Part shown: positions 9,871-19,529 of the stretch, one piece after another
Layout: each line of letters starts with the position of its first letter
Position numbering within the stretch: position 1 is the stretch's first letter
From: Pseudocercospora fijiensis CIRAD86
Taxonomy: Eukaryota > Ascomycota > Dothideomycetes > Mycosphaerellales > Mycosphaerellaceae
Direction: 5' to 3'
Length of the DNA: 64,000 nucleotides
Assembly: GCF_000340215.1 (NCBI RefSeq)
Contig: NW_006921536.1
Coordinates: forward strand, 4,281,664 to 4,345,663
Made by a program: the position numbers and the translations under genes
Notes under the pieces: generated by a model
Databases searched by the model: none
Told to the model about the DNA's origin: nothing
What the model saw: only the letters and a program-made list of their open reading frames with translations

Positions 9871-11180
9871 TAGCCGTTGCTTACCGCTTAGTCTAGTGCC
9901 GATAGCCTTCTGTACGAAGTAGTTCTATTATAGGAGGTCCTCGATCGTTTTGTCTACTACTAACTTGCTAGCGAGTCTCAATTTCTTAGCCTTTTGCTAG
10001 GCATTTGAGATGTCTCGTAAAGTGGCTAGTACGACTACCGAATTTAGCCCTCCGCTCGAGAAACGAGCCTTAATAGCCGTCTTAATCTGTCGATTAGAAG
10101 CACTAGCGGCTCGTAGATTAAGTATCTCTTAGACAATCTCCGTAGTACGGTAACGGCGTCAGTAGTTAGCTAGTGCTATAGGATTGACGGCTAGATAGTT
10201 ATAGCTATTGCTATTAAATATTACGGTCTATTAGCAGTTGCTAGGATTAGTCGAGTCTTTAGCTATTATCGTTACGGACTATAGATAATTGTATAACTTA
10301 GAGCGCCCTTTACGCTACTTTGCTATTAGATTAAGCCGTCTTCGCTCTTCTAATTTATCTCTCTTAGCTTATCGTAGAGTAGGTATTAAATACCTAGTAT
10401 AGCGGCGTTAGAAGGTCTATACAATATAGTCTATATTAAGTCGGTTGCCTTACTTCTTCGTCTCGAAGCCCTTCTCTAGGGCAAACGTATCTATATACTC
10501 TTTAGTATTAATAACACTGTTAAATACCTAGTTCTTAGGGTTCTTAATAGTTGCGTATAGTCTAGGTTCGTAGGCCTCGGTTTCTAACTCGCTCTAGTTA
10601 CTATATTCGTCGTTGTTGCTAAAGTTATAGAACCTATTAAGTTTTAATTTCTAGGAGAGGTTACTATTCTTACTAACTAACCCCGCTAGCACCGCCTTTA
10701 CCGTTGTTACTGCTACTATTACTGCTTAGCGGTATTAACGGCGGCGGCAACCTCTTACTACGTACGCCGCGTAGTATAAAACGAATAGCGGTATAGCCTG
10801 CCTTATACTAAGCTAGCAAATTATCGAGAAACGGCAGTATTAGGTTTAGTGTCTTAAAACTAGTATCTAGCTTACTAGACAACTAGGTTTCGAGACTATC
10901 GTATCTAGTCTTATACTCGAAGCTAATATACCGCTAGCAATACGAGCGCTCGCTTTCCGCTATATCTTCCTAGAAGTCTAAGAGAAACTGCGTTAAATAG
11001 CAGCGATCGATGCTATAGAAGTACTCGTAGCCTACTATATCCTTAGGTCTATATACCGTCTCGATCTATAGTTCAAGGCCTCCGAGGTTACCTAGCTTCG
11101 GCTCTTATACCGGCTATAGCCTCTTACTACGTATCTCTTGAAACTAGCGCTTTCTTAGATTATATAGCTTAGGAGATAGA

Positions 11181-11215
<35 letters not shown>

Positions 11216-11216
11216 C
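11181..11216 (+). repeat. (GCG)n trinucleotide run
   Basis: About twelve GCG/CGG units in a row near the right end of the MULE. The run is GC-pure and stands out in an otherwise TpA-rich body. It contains no CpA and so offers no preferred RIP target. Confidence 0.9.
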
Positions 11217-11404
11217 TCGGTTTGCAGCTACGTAGAAGGGCTTAATAATATAGCTAATATGGGGTATAGAAGGGCGGCGATAGAATAGCGACAATAGCGA
11301 TAGTAAGGTATATATAATAGCGACGGTAAGGTAGAAAACAGCTATCTAGCGGTGGAGGACATAACTAACAAATTTGCCTTAGGCCTCCTCCGCGATCGGA
11401 CGAC

Positions 11405-11448
11405 TGATTTATGAATAGCCGGAGCTGATTTACGAATAGTCGCGCCCC
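11405..11448 (-). repeat. Right terminal inverted repeat of the MULE
   Basis: Exact reverse complement of 7980-8023, 44 of 44 positions. Both copies still contain unmutated CpA dinucleotides, although the body between them has lost nearly all of them. Confidence 0.92.
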
Positions 11449-11455
11449 GTAGAGT
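11449..11455 (+). repeat. Target-site duplication, right copy
   Basis: GTAGAGT directly outside the right inverted repeat, matching 7973-7979. Confidence 0.85.
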
Positions 11456-11841
11456 AACAACCACGCGATATTCAAGACCAGAAATGAGTATGCCATAGTA
11501 AACCTCACCTCACACCCTCACTGGAACGAACGTGAATTTCTATTCGTATCATGCATGCATAAGCTGGCCTCCAGGACTAGCGATACACTTGAAGTGTGTG
11601 TGTTCGATGGTCTATTGAGTGTCTACGGAAGAAGCGAGAAGTCGCTAAATAGGGTGCCGCGTGTGTGCACGGACCTAGGCATATACCTCAGGATTCAACT
11701 GATACTATAGCTCAGAGCCGGAGCGCAGCAGTCGTATCTCCCATATTCTCCCCCGCCATTTCCAAAGACGCCGCCCGCTAAGAAGACACTAGAGATACAG
11801 CAGAAAGAAGTCGGAGTGGTAGCAAAGCTCGCCTGCTCGCC
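11456..11841. other. Intergenic between MULE and lysine-rich gene
   Basis: Normal composition, no open frame worth calling. Its left part is probably the original upstream sequence of the GH78 gene, pushed 3.5 kb away by the insertion. Its right part is the 3' untranslated region of the lysine-rich gene. Confidence 0.5.
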
Positions 11842-12545
11842 TCACTTCTCGCCACCAGCAGCTTCCTTCTTGATCTCGCCCTCTGCCGTCTTCTCCTTCT
11901 CAGCGCCCTCCTTAGTCTCGTCGTCCTTGGCCGGAGTGTCCTCCTTCTCTGCCTCCTCGTCCTTGATGACCGGCTCCGACTTGGCAGCAGCAGCGCCCTT
12001 CTTGACAGCGCCCTTCTTGACTGGGGAAGCCTTCTTCTTGCTCTTGGGAGATCCATCGCCTGGCTCGGCCTCCTCGTAGTCGCTGCCCTTCTTGGTCTTC
12101 TGAGGAGTGCGCGCCTTCTTGGCCGGAGTGCCCTCCTCGCCGCCGTCGCCACCCTCCTCACCGTCAGCGTCCTTCTTCGTGCGCTTCTTAGGCGTGGTGG
12201 TTGCGGAGCCGGCTTCCTTCTTCGGCTTCTGCTGCGGAAGAACTAATCAAGGGTCAGCATTGATGCTGCAGGATCAAAGCATGCGCAACACTCACCGATG
12301 CTCACTCCTGGCTCAATCTTACCCATCTTCTTCTTGAGCTCACCCCACTGATTCTGGGCGGTCTTGCGGACCTTGAATTCGCCGACTTTCATGAAAAAGT
12401 CCATATCGAAGTCTGGGCTGGTCTTGTTCATGGTCGCTGCGGCGGCCACAATGTTCTTGATATCCTTCTCTGTGAAGACGATTTCGTTGACTGGTGCCGT
12501 GGCCTCTGTGGCGCCAGATGGGGCCGGAGTGTTCTCAGCAGACAT
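11842..12545 (-). CDS. Lysine-rich nuclear protein with SANT/Myb-like N-terminus
   Basis: Two exons, 12545-12296 and 12242-11842, are joined across a 53 bp intron (GTGAGT...GATTAG, branch CTGAC), giving 216 residues. Residues 1-90 contain the only folded-looking part (TEKDIKNIVAAAATMN...WGELKKKM). It resembles the short Myb/SANT-like modules common in Ascomycota nuclear proteins. The rest is a highly charged tail of Lys-rich blocks (TPKKRTKK, SPKSKKKASPVKK) alternating with Glu/Asp stretches, with several nuclear-localisation-like clusters. The start MSAENTPAPSG was chosen because upstream codons in the same frame look like leader. A nuclear or chromatin role is inferred from composition only. 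An arginine-rich frame on the same strand is a shadow of this tail. Confidence 0.75.
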
Positions 12546-13507
12546 GTTGCTTGAGCTCTGTCTTGACTTAGCGTAAGCGATGCCAGATAGAGACCAAGGA
12601 CTTACAACAGTAGTGAAGAGTAGATGGGAAGGTGAAGTACTGTTGTTGGAGACTGTGGAAGTGGTTGGAAGTTTTCGAAGCTGGTCGATTGCTGGTCTTG
12701 AGTGGTTTGTCTGAGGGAAGAAGGAACAGGTCTCAGAGGTGGGCGAGAGGCGCGTTTTGTACTGCCGGCGGTCTCTGACGACTGTCTCAAACCTCACCTG
12801 CATGTGTTCTTCGGGCCTGCATGCTATTGGTCTGTCGAGTGACCGGAACAATAGCACAGGCACTTCACTTAAGCAGGCGCTGACATCCTATTGTCCCAGC
12901 TTGCCCCAACTTATTGTGTGGGCTCGCCATACAAATTTTGGGTGCGGATTGGGATGGAGTCAAGGAATTGCCTATTGTCACGGGCATGACTGAATTGCAG
13001 GCCCAATAAAAGTGGATCTCAATCCTGCAAAACCTCACTTCGATGTAGGAAGTGGTGAAAGGCACAATGCATTTCCCCATATCTGGTCCGTGCGCCCCCG
13101 TCACGTCACATGCTGTTGCGCAACCCAAGAATGCTGGAAGGGGTCCGTGGCCTGTATCCTGGCGCAATGAATGAATGCTGTCCATCAGCAGTCAGGCCGA
13201 TGTCGCGTTGACTGTGTTTGCTTTTGACGTGGCGCTTCGGGCAAGAGATGCCAAAACAGATGACTACCACAGATGACTTCCCGACGAAGAATGGGTGTGA
13301 ATGTTGTGATCTTCTGTGGAATTGTATGATCTCATTCCGTGTCGAGAGCACTCTGGAATTCTCGCTCATTTGATCTACGTTCCTCTGTGCCAACACTTCG
13401 ATGAGGCTATTGTGGCCGGCGGGTATCATGCGGAGCAGCCATGTCCGTCCCAAAGAGCAAAGCAACCGCAAATCCTGGTGCTCTACGATTCGAGTCATGA
13501 AGAGCAG
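12546..13507. other. Intergenic, no gene recognised
   Basis: About 960 bp upstream of the lysine-rich gene and downstream of the unresolved gene at 13.5 kb. Short frames only, normal composition, no tRNA-like or repeat structure seen. Confidence 0.5.
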
Positions 13508-14291
13508 TCAGACAAATACCCGTCTGTATCGCTCAATCCAAGAACGTATGCGCTTCGATGAAGCGAGGAGCTAAGCATTGCGCACCGCCTCCCGGACGGT
13601 GGTGGCTCCCATACTTACGTAATTTAGTCCATGTTCCTCAGCAGTCAGGCCACCCGTTGGGTCGTCTGAGTTCGCTGGAGGTCCGAATGGCATAGGCTCG
13701 ACAGCAACAAGAATTGCAGCGCACAGGAATCGCAGCGCCTGCAACTGCGTCGTGGTTGAGCTCGAAGCGGACAGTGGTAAGCTCCTGCCAAACACAATAG
13801 CTTCGATTGTATCGTGAAGAATAGGAGGACTTTGTATCTCTCTGAGTCGCCCGAGCGTTTCGACGGCTTGATAGCCTAGCGGAAGGACGTTGGTGACTTC
13901 CACACCTAGAGGCTCGCCGATCTTCTGCTGGTTGACGACATGATCGCAGATGCTGAAGATTTGCCGGAGCGCCTCGCAGGATGGCGCTGAGGAGAGTGGA
14001 GACCCCTCTGAAAGCCACAGCGTGCGCTCGAGTGTTGCCTGACCAGCGGCCGCAACCGAGAGTGGTGAAGGGTCGACACTGTTGATCGACGAGAATGGAG
14101 AAATGACGAAGCCGCCGAGGACACGATGCAAGATCTTCCTCAAGTCGGACAGCGTGTTGGAGTCCTCCGTTTGTGCTGCTGTCGGGTGTAGCTGCGTTGA
14201 AGACCAGGATGGTGTCCGTCTGAGCGAAGGGGGACATGTGTGTGGTCTCGTCCTTGTCGTTGGTCGTGATGGCAGTGGGCTTAGAGACCAT
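13508..14291 (-). CDS. Hypothetical protein, gene model incomplete (frame conflict)
   Basis: The 3' half is convincing. A frame from about 14170 down to 13619 joins across a 48 bp intron, 13618-13571 (GTAAGT...GCTTAG), to a final exon, 13570-13508. It ends in LLASSKRIRSWIERYRRVFV. This part has helical, Leu/Ala-rich segments (QLQALRFLCAAILVAVEPM). The 5' end is unclear. An ATG in excellent context at 14291 (CACCATGG) opens a different frame, and I see no good intron that would connect the two. The alternative is a start further upstream in the first frame (open from 14509), but its N-terminus looks non-coding. I do not recognise the family; it could be the C-terminal part of a regulator. Confidence 0.4.
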
Positions 14292-15133
14292 GGTGAGTGA
14301 GAGGTATGATGAGCTTTATGCCGAGACGAGTGAACCATGGGTGCTCGCGTTCTGTGAGCCATTGTTGCTGGCCTTGCTGTAGCCCATGGCGTAGCAGTGG
14401 TTGACCAGGTCATCTGCGCTGCAAAATCGTACAGCACAGGGACTCCCCAGTGGCTACAACCAAAAGATGTGATAGCAACTCCGCATAGCTGCTCAACGCA
14501 TGTCTTCATTGATGAACTCCCAGTTCAGTGTACCAATCAGTATACCATGCATGAGCTCGATGATGCAGCACTCTTGATGCCACATCACACCCGTCAGACT
14601 TGAGTGATGAAGTGACGCTCGAACAGGCAGGAGCGGCCACGTTGGGGACTTGTTGCGCGAGCGGAGAGGCAGTGACCTGAGTAGCCATCTTTGTTACTCA
14701 CTGTGCCGTTGACGTGGATCTTGTGTTTGAGGTGAGGTTGTGGAAGAGGGTGAGAGGGTGTGTGCGATGCCTAGCCGATGATCATGCGGCATAGCACAGG
14801 CCGACCAGTAGCGTACGCTGCAGTCTGTAAAAATGATATCAGTAATCGTGTACATGAAGAACATGGCAGACGACATACCAGCGGCTGTGGCATAGCACGC
14901 CATCAAGGCATAGCAGTTGTGGAGGTTGTGTGTTGTCGGTGAAACCAGTCGCCGGCCACTGCTTTATGCAAGGCTGCGCCTGTTCACGTGGCATTGAGCT
15001 AAGGCAGTCACGAGTGGCAGTGAGGCACGAGATCTGATCTGATGTCCGCATCACACAGGTGAGGACCACGTTGAGGCCAGAAAGGGGTTTGCGAAGAAGG
15101 TCCAGGAGATAAAGGTTATGAAGTGAAGTGTGC
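14292..15133. other. Intergenic or 5' part of the unresolved gene
   Basis: A minus-strand ATG at 14688 in good context opens 60 codons (MATQVTASPLAQQVPNVAAP) that might be a first exon of the gene at 13.5 kb, but no splice path was convincing. The rest is probably KAE1 3' untranslated sequence. Confidence 0.35.
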
Positions 15134-16261
15134 TCAGTCCCTCCAATTGATGAGCACTTCATCCGTTCTGAAGCGCTGAGTGCACTGGGTCTTCTCCAGA
15201 GGGGTCCTATAGCCCATCTCGTATTGCAGAAGTCCAGCATGAGCAATCATAATGCCGTTGTCAATGCAAAAGCGCTCGTCGGTAGCGTATACGCTTCCTC
15301 CTCGCTCTCGTGCCATCATGCCCATCATCTCTTGCAGCCGCAGATTGCACCCAACTCCTCCAACGATCAGTACTTGAGAACTTCCGACGTGTGCCATAGC
15401 TCTCTCAGTGATCTCTACCAGCATTGCGTAGACTGTCTCCTGCAATGTATAGCACAAGTCTTCTTTCGTGATGGCCTCTCCACTCTCCTTGTCCTTCCAA
15501 TCCTCTCCCAGCTTGCCGGCCATTTCACCTACTGCCGTCAAGATACCTGAAAATGAGACATCCATTCCTTTGACGGCATACGGAAGCTCGAGAAGCACTT
15601 TGCCCTTCTTCGCCAGCTGCTCAATGTTATATCCTGGTGCTGGATCATTGCTGATCTCTAGCACTCTTGCAAACCGATCCAAGCAGTTTCCCACAGCGAT
15701 ATCCAACGCCTCTCCAAATATTCGATAGCGCTGTGCCGAGTAGGCGATGACTTGAGTATTTCCTCCACTGACATACAACACCACAGGGTTCTGTGCGCCA
15801 GTGATCGCTCTTCCCATCTCAATGTGTCCCACGCAGTGATTTACTCCGACCAGCGGCTTGTTCCATAGTTGTGAAAGCATTCGAGCTGCAATGGCAACGG
15901 ATGACAGAGGTGCACCCATGCCCGGTCCTTGCGTGAAGCATATGCAGTCGATGTCCTCGATCTGGATCTTGGCCTGCTTGATAGCTTGTTTGACTAATCG
16001 AACGACCCATCTTCGGTGATGGATCGCTGTCTCCTTTGGCAGAAAGCCGGTGCCTGGCGGGGAGACATAGGTATGTCGAAGATTGCTCAGGATTTGTGTA
16101 GGTTGTGAATCGACCTTTCGTCTCGCAGCATACGAGGATTCATCGTCGGAATGTGCGCTGTCGTGGGGTGATGGAGGATCGAGCAGTGCTGATTCTGGGT
16201 GGTATATCACACCCACGCCCAGCTTGTTGGCCGAGCCTTCAAGACCCAGTGCGATAGGCAT
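15134..16261 (-). CDS. KAE1: tRNA N6-adenosine threonylcarbamoyltransferase (KEOPS/EKC subunit)
   Basis: Intronless, 375 residues, complete. This ASKHA-fold enzyme transfers threonylcarbamoyl from TC-AMP to A37 of ANN-decoding tRNAs, within the KEOPS complex with Bud32, Cgi121, Pcc1 and Gon7. The N-terminal [10 protein letters not shown] motif, the metal-binding HxxxH ([10 protein letters not shown], His142 and His146), [27 protein letters not shown] and [17 protein letters not shown] are all present, so it should be active. Compared with the usual family length of about 335-355 it carries an extra polar Ser/Asp/Arg-rich loop at about residues 24-58, between the first beta strands and the [13 protein letters not shown] segment. 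It lacks a mitochondrial presequence, which argues for KAE1 and not the mitochondrial QRI7 paralog. It shares a 393 bp upstream region with the BAR gene. Confidence 0.96.
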   Translation of the reverse strand: MPIALGLEGSANKLGVGVIYHPESALLDPPSPHDSAHSDDESSYAARRKVDSQPTQILSNLRHTYVSPPGTGFLPKETAIHHRRWVVRLVKQAIKQAKIQIEDIDCICFTQGPGMGAPLSSVAIAARMLSQLWNKPLVGVNHCVGHIEMGRAITGAQNPVVLYVSGGNTQVIAYSAQRYRIFGEALDIAVGNCLDRFARVLEISNDPAPGYNIEQLAKKGKVLLELPYAVKGMDVSFSGILTAVGEMAGKLGEDWKDKESGEAITKEDLCYTLQETVYAMLVEITERAMAHVGSSQVLIVGGVGCNLRLQEMMGMMARERGGSVYATDERFCIDNGIMIAHAGLLQYEMGYRTPLEKTQCTQRFRTDEVLINWRD

Positions 16262-16654
16262 GCTGGCGACGTTTCACGCTGTTTGGACAGTGTAGGTGAA
16301 TAACGTCGGTGTTTCGCACATGAAAATCGCTTAGTCAGCCCGCAGAGCCACGATCTCCGCCCAGGACCGGACCGGACCGGCTGTGGCAGGAACGTCATCC
16401 ACAGATCGGCAGTCAAAGCCGCAGCCGCGACCTGAACGACGCGGCCTGTCGAGACATTTGCTTGCTTGCGGGCCATCGCTTGTTTCTACGCTGAACGAAA
16501 CAACATTCACTGCAACTCCACTCCCACCTCTCATACTGACCGCGCCGGCCGGTCACAGCACTCCGCACGTTCAATCGCCCCGTCGTATTCCTCACTCCCA
16601 TACAGCAGCATCGTCCCCGCCGGCGTACGAAACAGAGCACAATTCTGAGCCAAC
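16262..16654. promoter_or_regulatory. Bidirectional promoter between KAE1 and the BAR gene
   Basis: The start codons face away from each other across 393 bp. A short GGACC tandem (about 16363-16380) is the only repeat seen. No TATA box was placed with confidence. Confidence 0.6.
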
Positions 16655-18541
16655 ATGTCGTGGTCCGGCTTCAAGAAGAATGTCAGTGCGAGACATACAG
16701 AAGATGGCTACGGACAAGGCTGATGATCTTCCAGGTCGGCCGCGCGACGACGCAGGTCATGATGAAGACAGGCCACGTCGAAAAGACCAGCGACCGCGAA
16801 TATGAAGTCGAAGAACGCCGCTACCGCACCCTCGAGTCTGCCTCGCTGCGATTACAGAAGGAAGCAAAGGGCTACCTCGACTCGTTGCGAGCCATGACTG
16901 CCTCCCAGATGCGCATCGCCGAGACCATTGACGCTTTCTACGGCGACAGCGGCGCATCAGACGGCGTCAGCAGAAGCTACAAGCAGGCCGTGGAAGATCT
17001 CGACGCAGAGACTGTCAAGGCGCTTGATGGGCCTTATAGGTGTGTCACCCAAGACCCCGGGATTTTGGATATGGTCCTCTTTGATGAAGAGCTGGGAATC
17101 TACGACCATGAAGTTTTGGCTGGCATTGAGGCCGAGCTGAACTTCAAGGCGGGCAACAAGAGGACCTATACCAAAGGACTAAGTGGAGGAGATCTTGAGG
17201 GAGCGCAAGTGCTCATTGAGTCTATCTACAGGACAACCGTGCTGGAGCCCATCAATCGCTTTTGCGCCTACTTTCCCGACATCAACGAATGTGAGTAGAC
17301 ATGTTCTATCAATCCTCTCTGATCCGTGACTAATGAATGTCTAGGCATTAAGAAGCGAAACCACAAAATGCTCGACTACGATGCCATGCGATCGAAAGTC
17401 AAGAAGCTTGTGGAGAAGCCGGACAAGGATCCCTCCAAGCTCCCACGCACGGAGAAGGAGACTGAAATGGTAATGGATGCTTCCACTTTTCTTCGCACCG
17501 ACCACTTGTTTGACAGCCTTCCCACCTCGCCAAAGAAGGAAGATTTGATGTTTCTTTCGCCACCAAAAGCGCTTGATGGGCTCAAGCAGAATGACAAGAT
17601 TGCCAAGCTGCAGGCCGACGAGGATGCTGCGATGCGGAGTGTAGGATTGAGACGGAAGTCGAGCATGATGGGTAAAGTCAGTCGTCTGGGCAGTGTTGTT
17701 CGCAACTCGTGGACTGGCACGTCTCCGACACATGAGGCGTCTTCCGAGCACAGCGACGAGGTCCATCTGTTGAAGCCACCAAGTCCGGCTGTCCGCCCTT
17801 CATGGGCCTCTTCTCGCAGCGGTGACTTCAACATGCCGATGTTGCGAGAAGCTTCCTCGGAGGACCTGGGCTCTCCGACTTCACCATCTCCTCGCACCGC
17901 TATCAAAGCTCATCGATTGGCTCCGAGTCCTCGCCACGCAAGCGTCCCACTTCCAACAGTGCGCATGCGAGACTTCGCTTCAACTCCCACTCCGCATCAG
18001 AAAGAGAAGGAAATGCGTGGCTCAGCTAGTCTGAAGCGCCACAATGGCATCAGCAGCACAGCAGCTACGCCACCCAGGCGCACCAAGAGCGTCGCCACTG
18101 ACAGCACCAACAGTCACCCTCGTCTAACTCCTGCGCCCTTCTTCAACCCGTCAGAATTGGAAGAGATCATGCGACCATTCAAAGAAAAGTTCATTCAGGA
18201 ACAAGCTGACGAACTCGCGCAGGCGAAAGTCGCATATGAACAACTTAACCAGCAGCTGACGGACGAGCTGCCACAATTAATAGACCTTCGGTATGTCACT
18301 TGTTGATCGGATGTCCCGCACACCTACTGACGTCTACAGGGTACCCTACCTCGACCCATCCTTCGAAGCTTTAGTCAAGATCCAGTTACGATTCTGCGCC
18401 GAAGCATACAGTCGGATGGCACAGGTACAGCAATATCTTGACGCATCAACGAGAGACCAGTACGCAAGCGGTGATCTGGACGCACGTGTGGAAGATGTTC
18501 TTGGGCAGATAAGAGAGCTCAGCATTGCAGGCACGGTCTAA
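16655..18541 (+). CDS. RVS161: BAR-domain (amphiphysin-like) membrane-curvature protein, Rvs161/Hob3 type, with in-frame inserts
   Basis: Exons 16655-16681, 16735-17290, 17345-18290 and 18340-18541, with introns of 53, 54 and 49 bp, give 576 residues as read. The BAR core is clear: MSWSGFKKNVGRATTQ, YEVEERRYRTLE, QKEAKGYLDSLRAMT, then LIDLRVPYLDPSFEALVKIQ and a C-terminal end at IRELSIAGTV. There is no SH3 domain, so it is of Rvs161/Hob3 type, which acts with Rvs167 in endocytic vesicle scission and polarity. That family is about 265 residues. The excess is two in-frame, stop-free blocks, 17040-17231 and 17470-18222. Both begin with GT and end with AG, and removing both leaves exactly 261 residues with the core motifs joined as in the family. 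They are probably retained introns or exitrons, or real lineage-specific insertions. Confidence 0.9.
17040..17231 (+). other. Stop-free 192 bp candidate exitron 1 in the BAR gene
   Basis: Begins GTGTGT and ends CTACAG. Splicing turns DGPYR|C... into DGPYRTTVLEP, the family sequence. If retained it adds 64 codons of ordinary protein-like sequence (ILDMVLFDEELGIYDHEVL). The length is divisible by three and the flanking residues YR occur on both sides. Confidence 0.7.
17470..18222 (+). other. Stop-free 753 bp candidate exitron 2 in the BAR gene
   Basis: Begins GTAATG and ends GCGCAG. Splicing joins TEKETEM directly to AKVAYEQLNQQL, the family sequence. If retained it adds 251 codons, mostly Ser/Pro/Arg-rich disordered sequence, ending in a helical stretch (EEIMRPFKEKFIQEQADE) that would extend the BAR helix. 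Confidence 0.7.
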
Positions 18542-18963
18542 GAGACGCGTGCGCAGTGAGAGGCCTATGACAATGTTATGAGATGAGACATGGAACGGAG
18601 TTGATGAGAGCGAAGAAAGCATGTTGCTCGCAAATGAAGCGTAATTCAATCGCCTAGTACTACCACAATTCTAGTGCCTGTGCAGAACACGGTTACCTTT
18701 TCTTCAGAGGCAACTCCTCTTTTACGCCAGACAGCTTCACCTTCACGACCCGCCATTCCGTGGATGATTGCAAAGTTCAAATTCCTTCGAAAAGCTCAGC
18801 ACCATCGCAATTTGAAAGTCGAGCAACCAGCACGAGCAGATGCGGCTCCAGCGCGCATCTCGACGCACACTCCTGTCGCCCGCCATTTACCTCGCACTCG
18901 TGGCCATCGCGATTGGCATTCCATCCACGCTGGAACTCCTTAGCTCGCCATCATCTCGATCCT

Positions 18964-19167
18964 TCAGGCAGCTTCGTCCCTTTGAACAGTGTCTGATCCC
19001 ATTGTGACATGACCTCGACTCGGCCAAAGTAATCGGATTGTCCAAAGAAGTCCGATCACGATAATCAAGCCCATATTCGGCGCAATAGTGTTTGGAGTTG
19101 AAGGATCGTAATCGTCGTCAGGAAGTTGTGGTGCTGACACTGAGAGGGCGGTGATTATTAAGGCCAT
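18964..19167 (-). CDS. Small hypothetical protein with one membrane segment
   Basis: A 67-residue frame. It has a hydrophobic N-terminus (MALIITALSVSA), an acidic Pro/Asp linker (PDDDYDPSTP), one membrane segment (MGLIIVIGLLWTIRLLW) and a polar tail. Composition is plausible for a small membrane protein, but there is no homology that I recognise and the frame is short. A tandem GATTGGTTGATA-type repeat (about 19170-19215) lies just upstream, in what would be its leader. Confidence 0.35.
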   Translation of the reverse strand: MALIITALSVSAPQLPDDDYDPSTPNTIAPNMGLIIVIGLLWTIRLLWPSRGHVTMGSDTVQRDEAA

Positions 19168-19529
19168 TTTTGGTTGATAGATTGGTTGATAGATTGGTAG
19201 GTTGATAGATTGAGGTTTCTTGCTATGAGTTGTTCTTGCATGGGAGGGACATGGGAGGATTACATGTATTTATATGGGATAGAGTGATGCTTACCTTAGC
19301 TTTGGGTAAAATCTATTTGGTTGGTGGGTCACGAGGACTGAGGACTGAGGACCAAATTAAATTTACACATCGTGGCAATCAGGATAGCTATGCATGTCCA
19401 CCTGCTAATTACAAAGTGCTTCTTTCTTGTCAACTATCTGCTGGACTTCTGATGATGTTTGACCAGTGCATTCAAGATTTGCGAACATCACAGGACGCTC
19501 TGGTCCCTCAAGTTCTTCGTTCACATGTC

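Larger units (their letters stand above)
7980..11448 (-). mobile_element. Mutator-like (MULE) DNA transposon, complete ends, RIP-mutated body
   Basis: The element is 3469 bp, with perfect 44 bp terminal inverted repeats (7980-8023 and 11405-11448) and a 7 bp target duplication. The interior is depleted in CpA/TpG, full of TpA and has no long open frame. On the minus strand a decayed transposase can still be read at about 9480-9870. TAG and TAA stand where the family has Gln or Trp, as expected from C-to-T change of CAG, CAA and TGG. The insertion lies 127 bp upstream of the GH78 start codon. A 12 bp tandem repeat and a (GCG)n run lie inside. The class assignment rests on the transposase relic, since no search was run. 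Confidence 0.88.

Noticed and set aside
11778..12161. Arginine-rich 127-codon frame on the minus strand
   Set aside because: It is the out-of-frame shadow of the Lys/Glu-rich tail of the gene at 11842-12545, whose spliced frame is far more protein-like.
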